From NCBI RefSeq assembly GCF_008365385.1, contig NZ_QOVF01000009.1, positions 22,327-86,326 of the forward strand: a stretch of 64,000 bases of DNA, in the 5' to 3' direction. Positions within the stretch are counted from its first letter, which is position 1; each line of letters begins with the position of its first letter. This document shows positions 42,516 through 49,337 of the stretch, in pieces. The position numbers and the translations under genes are program-made. Under the pieces are notes generated by a model that saw only the letters and a list, made by a program, of their open reading frames with translations, made no database searches and was not told the origin of the DNA. The DNA comes from Halopseudomonas laoshanensis. GTDB lineage: Bacteria; Pseudomonadota; Gammaproteobacteria; Pseudomonadales; Pseudomonadaceae.

Positions 42516-44633
42516 GTGTTCCGTCGTTCCCGTCTTTGCTTGAGTATTTCCCTGGCCTGCCTGACTTTGCCCGGGCTACCCGCCTTTGCCCAACAGGCTG
42601 TTGCGCTGGATGCCGTTACCATTAGCGCCACCCGCGCCAGGAGTGAGGCCGGCAAGACACCACAGAAAATCACAGTTATCAGCCGCGAGCAGATTGAGCA
42701 GCAGCTGGCGATCACTTCCGACCACGGTCAGGTATTGAGCAATCTGATTCCGTCCTACTCACCCAGCCGGCAAAAGATGACCAGCTCCGGCGAGACCTTC
42801 CGTGGGCGCTCGGCTTTGGTGTTGATCGATGGCGTGCCGCAGTCCACTCCGTTGCGCGACAGCTCCCGTGATGGCTACACCATCGATCTGTCGATGGTCG
42901 AACGCATCGAAGTGATCCACGGCGCCAGTGCCGAGCACGGCCTCGGCGCTACCGGCGGGATTATCAACTACGTGACCCGGCGGCCCGCAGGCGGGACGTT
43001 CAAGCAGCATGCCGGGATCAGTCTCAATGGGCCGACCGACTATGAATCCGAAGGTTTGGGCTACAAGCTGGATTATCGCTTCGAAGGTAATCAGGGCAAC
43101 TGGGATTACCTGGCAGCCCTTGGTTGGCAAACCCGTGGCATGTTCTACGACGCGGATGGCGAACTGATCGGTGTTGACGATACCCAGGGCGACATCATGG
43201 ATTCCACCAGCAACGACCTGCTGCTCAAGCTGGGTTACTGGTTTAACGACGATCAGAATCTGGAGTTGATGATCAACCGCTTCGAGATCGAAGGCGAGCA
43301 TGAATACGTCAATGTGCCAGGCGACCGCGCCAATGGCACACCGGCCACTTCGCGCAAGGGTGAGCCGCTAGGGAAGGCGCCGCAGAACGAGGTGCTGGCG
43401 ACCAGCCTGAGCTACAAGCACCATGATTTTTCTGGCAATCACCTGACCGCGCAGCTGTATAGCCAGCGCTTTCGTGGGCGCTTCGGCGGCGGCAGCCACG
43501 CCTCCTTCCAGGACACATCCATTGCGCCGGCGGGCACCCTGTTCGACCAATCGCAGAATGAGTCGGACAAATACGGCGGCAAGTTCAGCATCAGTAGGGA
43601 GGATATGTTTGACGGTTTGCTGGGGCTCACCGGTGGTTTCGACCTGCTGCAGGACACCACCAGCCAGATGTTGATCGAAACCGGTCGCGAATGGGTGCCG
43701 GAAACCCGTTTCCGCAACTTTGCGCCTTTTCTTCAAGCTGACATCCAGGCCACCGAGCGCCTTAGCCTGCACACCGGCGTGCGTCATGAATTCGCCAGGC
43801 TCGACGTCGACGGTTTCCGTACCATTGCTTCCACGACGACACCGCCGGGTGGTGTGAGTGTCGAGGGCGGCAGCCCGACGTTTGAAGAAACCCTGTTCAA
43901 TGCTGGCCTGGTATTCCAGGCCACGGACTGGGCGCAGGTGTTTGCCAATTATTCCGAAGGTTTCGGCATGCCGGATGTGGGCCGTGTGCTCCGCGGCATT
44001 GGCCAGCCTGACCAGAGCGTCGACAGCTTCCTAGATCTGCAACCCATCGTCACCGACAACCGCGAGATCGGCCTGCGCTTCAACCATGGCCCCTTCGATG
44101 CGGAAATCAGCTACTTCGAATCCGATGCCGAGCTGGGGTCGCGCTTGCAGAATGTGGGCGGGATTTTCCAGGTTCGCCGTGAGCGCACCGAAATCAATGG
44201 CATCGAGGCCACAACCGGCTGGCAGATCAACCCGGTTCATCGCCTGCAGGCCACTTATGCTCAGGTAGATGGTCAATCTGACACCGACGACGACGGCAAG
44301 GTCGACACCGACCTGGACGGCGCCAACATTTCCCCGGACCGCTACGGCCTTAGCTGGCAGGCCAACTGGAGCGACAAGCTGAACACCCGCGTACAGGCCA
44401 ATCACTACGCCAGCCGCAGTTTTGATAATCCGGATCTTGAATTCGACGGCTACAGCCTTTTTGACGCGTCACTCGGCTATAGCTTGCCGGTGGGTGAGGC
44501 CAGCGTGGGTATAGAAAACCTGCTGAACAAGGATTATCTAAGCTACTACGCCCAAGCGGCCAGCGTTCGGGATGACCAGATGTTCAAGGGCCGGGGACGT
44601 ACTCTTACCTTGGGTTATCGGGTTAGTTTTTAA
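42516..44633 (+). CDS. TonB-dependent outer membrane receptor
   Basis: 705-aa outer-membrane receptor from GTG 42516, five to six bases after TAGGAGAG. The signal peptide FRRSRLCLSISLACLTLPGLPAFA is followed by the TonB-box-like region ALDAVTISATRARSE. Plug domain about residues 40-150: KITVISREQIEQQL, SYSPSRQKMTSSGETFRGRSALVLIDGVPQSTPLRDSS, MVERIEVIHGASAEHGLGATGGIINYVTRRP. The beta-barrel follows and ends in SVRDDQMFKGRGRTLTLGYRVSF with terminal Phe. Similar to siderophore and small-ligand receptors; the ligand is not identifiable. Its location downstream of the ABC transporter suggests an outer-membrane route for the same substrate or for iron. Confidence 0.92.
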   Translation: MFRRSRLCLSISLACLTLPGLPAFAQQAVALDAVTISATRARSEAGKTPQKITVISREQIEQQLAITSDHGQVLSNLIPSYSPSRQKMTSSGETFRGRSALVLIDGVPQSTPLRDSSRDGYTIDLSMVERIEVIHGASAEHGLGATGGIINYVTRRPAGGTFKQHAGISLNGPTDYESEGLGYKLDYRFEGNQGNWDYLAALGWQTRGMFYDADGELIGVDDTQGDIMDSTSNDLLLKLGYWFNDDQNLELMINRFEIEGEHEYVNVPGDRANGTPATSRKGEPLGKAPQNEVLATSLSYKHHDFSGNHLTAQLYSQRFRGRFGGGSHASFQDTSIAPAGTLFDQSQNESDKYGGKFSISREDMFDGLLGLTGGFDLLQDTTSQMLIETGREWVPETRFRNFAPFLQADIQATERLSLHTGVRHEFARLDVDGFRTIASTTTPPGGVSVEGGSPTFEETLFNAGLVFQATDWAQVFANYSEGFGMPDVGRVLRGIGQPDQSVDSFLDLQPIVTDNREIGLRFNHGPFDAEISYFESDAELGSRLQNVGGIFQVRRERTEINGIEATTGWQINPVHRLQATYAQVDGQSDTDDDGKVDTDLDGANISPDRYGLSWQANWSDKLNTRVQANHYASRSFDNPDLEFDGYSLFDASLGYSLPVGEASVGIENLLNKDYLSYYAQAASVRDDQMFKGRGRTLTLGYRVSF

Positions 44634-44660
44634 GCGCGGTGATGGGCGCACTCAAATCAA

Positions 44661-44949
44661 AATGGATCCCCGCGTTCGCGAGGATGACGGAGTGGGGCGG
44701 CGGGAGTAGTGCGTCCGCCGCACCTGCCCGCCGCAGTCCTTTGCATCCCAGCGCCCAAACCCGCTGTCACTTCCGTGTTCATACCCCTCCATTCCCGCCT
44801 CCATCCCTCGGTTCCCGCCTCCATCCCGTCATTCCCGACCCTCTCCCGTCATTCCCGCGAAGGCGGGAATCCATTCTGACTTTCGGGCTACACCAGGCCA
44901 TCAGCACACCCAAATCAAAATGGATCCCCGCATGCGCGAGGATGACGGA
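44661..44949. repeat. REP palindromes between convergent genes
   Basis: Elements at 44661-44690, 44847-44880 and 44918-44949, between the TonB receptor end and the convergent proline racemase-like end. The 339-bp gap holds no gene; no separate T-run terminator is seen, so the palindromes may serve as transcript ends. Confidence 0.8.
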
Positions 44950-44972
44950 GTAATGGGGTGGAAGGGGTAGCG

Positions 44973-46052
44973 TTACCCTGAGGTCAGAATATGCCTTAAC
45001 CCGCTGCACTCAACCATCGGGTCATCGCAGTTGATGACAATCTCCGAGCGGGCCAGTACGTAGGCTCTCCCGGTGATGGTGTTCTCAACCATCTGATGCG
45101 TGCCGGACTCATGCGTCCCCGACGGGCATGTCCCAGACGATCGCGTCCCGGACGAATGTGTCCCAGTCATCTCACCTATAAAGCCCGTATCCCTTAGCGA
45201 TACGGTTTCCAGTTTATCGCCCGCTCGAATACGCCCCTCATGGTGCATTAGCGCTAAACGTGCAGAGGTGCCGGTGCCGGTGGGGCTGCGGCAGATGACG
45301 CCGGGATGCACGTAGGTGGTCGAGCGGGAGCGATAGAAGTTGTCAGCGATCTGATCCACCGGCCCCATAAAGTGCAAAAACGGTAACGGGCCAACATCCC
45401 CCAACGTGTGATGCGAGAAACCGCGCTCGGCCTGTAGCGCCTCGACAATCGCAAAGGCGCAGTCATTCAGCGCTCGCTCTTCTTCGCGGGTCAGGGAAAA
45501 TCCCAGCTCTGCCGCATCTACCAGCGCATAGAAGCCACCGCTGTAAGCCACGCTGTAATTCACCCGGCCAATGCCGGGTACATTGATACTGGCGTTGTGT
45601 GTGTGGATATAGCTGGGCAAGCCTTCACAGGTGATCGATTCGACCACGCCATCCCGCACCTGGGCTTCGATCTGTACCAGGCCGGCGGGGGATTCAAGCG
45701 AGAAGCGCTGGCGGCCTTCCTGCTTGGGCACCAGGCCGGATTCCAGCACCGCGGTTGCGGTGCAGATGGTGTTGGAGCCGGAATAGATCGGGTAACCCAT
45801 GACCTCCATGATGATATAGCCCGCTTGCGCCTCTGGAAGCGTGGCGGGTACGAGCAAGTCCACCGACATTTCCGGGATGCCATAGGGTTCGTTGAGCAAC
45901 AACTTGCGCAGTCCATCGGCGTCATCGCGCAGGTAGTGCATCTGTTCGCGCACGGTGTCACCGGGCAGGCGGCTAATGCCGCCGATCACAATACGGCTAA
46001 CGTCGCCGCCGGCATGGGTGTCGATCAATTGCAGGGTCAGTTCGGTGCTCAT
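44973..46052 (-). CDS. Proline racemase-family protein with Ser/Thr active-site pair
   Basis: 359-aa protein of the proline racemase / hydroxyproline epimerase / trans-3-hydroxyproline dehydratase superfamily. Start at ATG 46052 (GGAG before it), overlapping the upstream gene by ATGA. Family segments: DTHAGGDVSRIVIGGI, YGIPEMSVDLLVPA, GFYALVDAAELGF, TYVHPGVICRSPTGTGTSARLALMH, NTITGRAYVLARSEIVI. The first catalytic Cys is replaced in YSGSNTICTATAVLESG (Ser91) and the second is Thr in RSPTGTGTSARL. Racemases have Cys/Cys; dehydratases usually Cys/Thr. A 15-bp minisatellite inserts SGT-rich repeats about residues 294-318. Substrate unknown, probably a hydroxyproline-like or betaine-like compound. 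Confidence 0.85.
   Translation of the reverse strand: MSTELTLQLIDTHAGGDVSRIVIGGISRLPGDTVREQMHYLRDDADGLRKLLLNEPYGIPEMSVDLLVPATLPEAQAGYIIMEVMGYPIYSGSNTICTATAVLESGLVPKQEGRQRFSLESPAGLVQIEAQVRDGVVESITCEGLPSYIHTHNASINVPGIGRVNYSVAYSGGFYALVDAAELGFSLTREEERALNDCAFAIVEALQAERGFSHHTLGDVGPLPFLHFMGPVDQIADNFYRSRSTTYVHPGVICRSPTGTGTSARLALMHHEGRIRAGDKLETVSLRDTGFIGEMTGTHSSGTRSSGTCPSGTHESGTHQMVENTITGRAYVLARSEIVINCDDPMVECSGLRHILTSG
45101..45171 (-). repeat. 15-bp tandem repeat inside the racemase-like gene
   Basis: Four to five imperfect 15-bp units on the plus strand, TCCCCGACGGGCATG, TCCCAGACGATCGCG, TCCCGGACGAATGTG and flanking partials. In protein they read as repeated (S/P/E)SGT(H/R/C). The frame is kept. 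It lies near the C-terminus, in a likely surface loop. Confidence 0.85.
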
Positions 46053-47233
46053 GGGCTCTCCGTTAACGCATAGGGGGCGCCGTGCTGCTGCCATTGCGCG
46101 TCCGGCACAATGACGATCTTGCCCAGGTAATGGCTGCCACGATTAACGAAATATTCTTCGGCGCGGTGCAGCTCCGATAGCTTGAACGCGGCATGCAATA
46201 CCGGTTTTAGTTCGCCGCTGCGAATCCAGGCGATCAGCTGCTCGGCTTCTTCACGGGTACCGTGCGATACGCCAAAAATCTGCACCTGGTACAGATAGAT
46301 CCGCGTCCACATGATTTCGCTGATATTCCCACCGCTGGCGCCGGCAATGCTCAGGCGCGGGTAGCTGGTGCGACTGTTCATGTCGAAGATCATGCTGTCG
46401 ATAAACAGATCGGTCATCTCGCCGCCGATCAGGTCCATCACGGCGTCGATGGGCTTGTCTTGGGTAAGGGCGCGGATCTGACCGGTGAAATCCTGCATGT
46501 TGGTGCGATCCAGCACCGCCTCAGCGCCTAGCTTGATCAATGCGTCTGCCTTGTCTTGCTGACTAAGCGCGTAGGGGATAGCGCCGATAATGCGGCACAG
46601 CTGGATAAGCGCGGTACCCACGCCGCCGCTGGCGCCGGTAACCAATACGCGTTCACCAGCCTGTATGCCGGCGGAGGTAAGCATGTGCAGCGCGGTCTGA
46701 TAGGAGCACATACCCATCGAGGCCAACTCGGCATCGCTCAGCTCGGGATTATTGATGGTGTGGAACTGATCGGCTGGCACGGCGATATATTCGGCATAGC
46801 CGCCGTCCGCACCGTGGCCGTAGTAGTCGGGGGTCAGATTGATATCGCGTCGCTCATCAGCATATAGATTGAAATCCAGCAAACCACGCTCTCCGATGCG
46901 CTCGCTGTCAACGCCCGCGCCAACTGCTACAACACGCCCAGCCACGTCTGCGCCCTGAATGCGCGGAAAGGTCAGGGTAGGGGTGCCACCCGTCTGGAAT
47001 GAGGTGGTTTCGGTCTTGTCTTTGGTCGGGTAGAGGCCTTCGCGGGCCTTGCGGTCGGTGTTGTTCTTGGCGGTTGCGGTGACGCGGACCAAGACCTGGC
47101 CGCTGCCCGGCCGGGGCGTGGGAACATCCTGCTGATAAACCAGCTTGTCGATGCCGCCGTGGCCGGTCAGCAGCATCGCTGCCATGGTATCGGGGATGTT
47201 GTGGTTGCTGGGCTCTGACTGATCGTGCGCCAT
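46049..47233 (-). CDS. Quinone oxidoreductase-like MDR family protein
   Basis: 394-aa medium-chain dehydrogenase/reductase. Start at ATG 47233 with a strong AGGAGG seven bases upstream; longer frames run into repeats. GroES-like N-terminal part: MAAMLLTGHGGIDKLVYQQDVPTPRPGSGQVLVRVTATAKNNTDRKAREGLY, IQGADVAGRVVAVGAG. NADPH-binding part: AGERVLVTGASGGVGTALIQLCRIIGA, DAVMDLIGGEM. The zinc-binding Cys/His pattern of alcohol dehydrogenases is lacking, so quinone reductase/enoyl reductase-like chemistry is likelier. Translationally coupled to the racemase-like gene. Confidence 0.87.
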   Translation of the reverse strand: MAHDQSEPSNHNIPDTMAAMLLTGHGGIDKLVYQQDVPTPRPGSGQVLVRVTATAKNNTDRKAREGLYPTKDKTETTSFQTGGTPTLTFPRIQGADVAGRVVAVGAGVDSERIGERGLLDFNLYADERRDINLTPDYYGHGADGGYAEYIAVPADQFHTINNPELSDAELASMGMCSYQTALHMLTSAGIQAGERVLVTGASGGVGTALIQLCRIIGAIPYALSQQDKADALIKLGAEAVLDRTNMQDFTGQIRALTQDKPIDAVMDLIGGEMTDLFIDSMIFDMNSRTSYPRLSIAGASGGNISEIMWTRIYLYQVQIFGVSHGTREEAEQLIAWIRSGELKPVLHAAFKLSELHRAEEYFVNRGSHYLGKIVIVPDAQWQQHGAPYALTESP

Positions 47234-47319
47234 CGTCTGCCTCCTGGTGGGGGTATCTACCCCGACCTTAACAAACTTCTGGCGTGCTGCGGGATTCGCT
47301 GGGTGTCTTCTTCCACCTT

Positions 47320-47421
47320 CGTCATCCCCGCGAGAGCGTGGATCCGCCACATCCCGTCATCCCCGCGAGTGCAAGGATCCACCACACCCCGTCATCCCCG
47401 CGAACGCGGGGATCCATTCTG
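47320..47421. repeat. Three REP-type elements in tandem
   Basis: CGTCATCCCCGCG..GGATCC units at 47320-47345, 47355-47383 and 47390-47420, same orientation, 34-36 bp apart. Located between the MDR gene and the exonuclease. The first two arms are degenerate (GAGAGCGTGG, GAGTGCAAGG). Confidence 0.8.
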
Positions 47422-47439
47422 CGGTGTGGTCTATAGTCC

Positions 47440-48117
47440 TCAGAACGTATTAGCCCGCGTAGCCGGTTCCCCAGCCATGGCATTGACCAAAGCCTGAGTC
47501 ATCAAGCAGTCCTCAAGCGCGCGATGAGCACGGCCAACAGGAATGCCCTGCGTTCGGCAAGCCTCGGTAAGGGCTTTCCAACGCCACCCATCTGCACTCT
47601 GTGCGCTTGCTGTCGGCTCTTGCCAGAGCTGCGCATAGGCTTGCATCACACACTCCCATGAAGTGCCGTCCGACAGCTCTATCCGGCCCGCAGTACGTGA
47701 GCTGACCGTCGGGCAATCCAAACCATATAAACGCGCCATGACATCGAGCCGTCCGAAGTCAAAAGCCGCGCTGTATGCCAGCACTCGTCGGCCTTTGATC
47801 AGCTCCCACACCTTGTCATGCACCTCCGGCCAGGTGGGGGCGTTGGCGACCATGTCATCCGTGATGCCATGCACGGCTGTGGTTTCTTCCGGAATGGGGA
47901 GGGATGGCTTGATCAGCGAGTTGAACAACAATACGCCACCCATGGTCATGATCGCGATTTCGATAATCTCAGCTGCCTCGCCCAGGCCGCAGGTTTCACA
48001 ATCCAGCACCAGAGAGTCACCCAGAATCCAGCTGCGCGCCTGATCAATCACTGACTGCTGCAGGGCGTTATAGGCCGATAATACGGGCAATGGGGCGTAG
48101 TTGAGTAGCGCGTTCAT
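47440..48117 (-). CDS. DnaQ-like 3'-5' exonuclease
   Basis: 225-aa DEDDh-family exonuclease. Exo I motif SLVLDCETCGLGEAAEIIEIAIM (Asp/Glu), substrate loop PEETTAVHGITDDMV, Exo II YSAAFDFGRLDVMARLYGL, Exo III HRALEDCLMTQALV (His and Asp). All four carboxylates plus the His are present, so it should be active on DNA or RNA. It is not a dnaE partner by position; a role in nucleic-acid turnover or repair is the general expectation. Neighbours give no functional hint. Confidence 0.88.
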   Translation of the reverse strand: MNALLNYAPLPVLSAYNALQQSVIDQARSWILGDSLVLDCETCGLGEAAEIIEIAIMTMGGVLLFNSLIKPSLPIPEETTAVHGITDDMVANAPTWPEVHDKVWELIKGRRVLAYSAAFDFGRLDVMARLYGLDCPTVSSRTAGRIELSDGTSWECVMQAYAQLWQEPTASAQSADGWRWKALTEACRTQGIPVGRAHRALEDCLMTQALVNAMAGEPATRANTF

Positions 48118-48160
48118 CTGACTGGTCCTGATAACTGAAGTCTCGCTGCATCACGCAGCG

Positions 48161-48199
48161 CCGCCTTGAGAAGCGAATGATGCGCTTCAATCAAGGCGG
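48161..48199. repeat. Long inverted repeat upstream of the exonuclease
   Basis: CCGCCTTGA-GAAGCG (48161-48175), a 7-base loop, then CGCTTC-AA-TCAAGGCGG (48183-48199). Fifteen paired bases with a 2-base bulge. It would fold in the 5' leader of the exonuclease transcript. No T-run follows on either strand, so it is not a standard terminator. Confidence 0.75.
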
Positions 48200-48353
48200 A
48201 TTGATTAAGGTCTCGTGACGTTGGTGTCACATTTTACGTACGAGCGTGGGTTGGGGATTTGGTTCCGTGTGTGGTGGTAGATTTGGCTGCTTTTGCCAGT
48301 TGACCCCCAACCAGCATCTCCCGCCCCCTACTCGATCATTCCCAGCCCACCCC

Positions 48354-48475
48354 CGTCATTCCCGCGAAGGCGGGAATCCAAGCGGTCTAGCGACAATAGA
48401 AAGCATCCATCCTGAGCGCATCTTCAGTGTCTGACGGAGAATCCGTTTGGATCCCCGCCTGCGCGAGGATGACAG
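48354..48475. repeat. REP pair between exonuclease and AAA+ operon
   Basis: Elements at 48354-48382 and 48446-48475 in opposite orientation. The 398-bp gap 48118-48515 contains only this pair and the inverted repeat at 48161. Confidence 0.8.
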
Positions 48476-48515
48476 GGGACCAACGATCCAATAACGTGGA
48501 TGGCGCGCTGCCCTG

Positions 48516-49313
48516 TCATGTTCTATTTCTTGAGGAATTTAGACTTTCTTCGTTCACAGGTCTTACTTGCCCTGAATTGACGGCCTTTTCCTTTTCTTCT
48601 TCCGTATAAGGCCGGCAGGCTACGCTGTAGATATTTTGGTACCACTGCAATCGACGGTGAATAAACTTCATCCGGCGAAAGTAGAGCCCATAGCCTTTTA
48701 CGAAACAGGCGGCATCTTGCTGCGGAATGTTGGCAAATACATTTTCTTCCGGATAAACCAGGTAAGGAAAATACCAACTTTCTGTAATTTGATAGAATTT
48801 ACCGTTTGCCAACGCCGTGCTGCAGGGTAACGAGGTGCAACCAGTAAACTGATATAACTCGCCGGTTTCAATTTCCTGCTTACCGGTTGTATAGACCAGC
48901 TCTTCAAAAGCGGTGGAATAGAAATAAACCGCCGACAGTGCTATATGCACCAGCCACACCGACGCCACCATACCCATAAAGCGAATGATAAATTGCCTGC
49001 CTGAAAAAATCGGTTGGCCGTTATCTTGTAGCTTTACTTTGCCATCTTCGCGCTCATACGCGGCCCAACGAAAGATTTTGCCGACAAAGCTGAATAGCTT
49101 GCGGACCAGCCACCAGATCAACCGCAGTACTGTTGACAGCTTGTTTAATATAACGGTAAACATGTCATAGGTTTTGAGTAAGCCGCCTTTAAGCTTGAGC
49201 GAGCGGTCAAGGCCACCCACCCATGCCGGCCGCCTATCCACGCTATTAGCTCGACTGTTGGTCGCCTCTTCTATTTTGCGAGCCCGCTCTACTAAAGGAT
49301 CTTGTTCTGGCAT
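48516..49313 (-). CDS. Uncharacterised membrane protein of the coiled-coil/AAA+ operon
   Basis: 265 aa from ATG 49313, with AAAGGA eight bases upstream (a GTG two codons before it is possible). Not recognised. A basic, hydrophobic segment (TVILNKLSTVLRLIWWLVRKLFSFVGKIF, about residues 54-82) and a clear membrane helix (FIIRFMGMVASVWLVHIALSAVYFYS, about 107-132) are followed by a probably periplasmic C-terminal half with several Cys (FTGCTSLPCST; DAACFVKG; SVACRPYT). It is 24 bp downstream of the AAA+ gene and is the last gene of a three-gene unit. Could be the membrane anchor or target of the ATPase; that is inference. Confidence 0.6.
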   Translation of the reverse strand: MPEQDPLVERARKIEEATNSRANSVDRRPAWVGGLDRSLKLKGGLLKTYDMFTVILNKLSTVLRLIWWLVRKLFSFVGKIFRWAAYEREDGKVKLQDNGQPIFSGRQFIIRFMGMVASVWLVHIALSAVYFYSTAFEELVYTTGKQEIETGELYQFTGCTSLPCSTALANGKFYQITESWYFPYLVYPEENVFANIPQQDAACFVKGYGLYFRRMKFIHRRLQWYQNIYSVACRPYTEEEKEKAVNSGQVRPVNEESLNSSRNRT

Positions 49314-49337
49314 CGTCACATTCCTTTAGAGAGGCGG

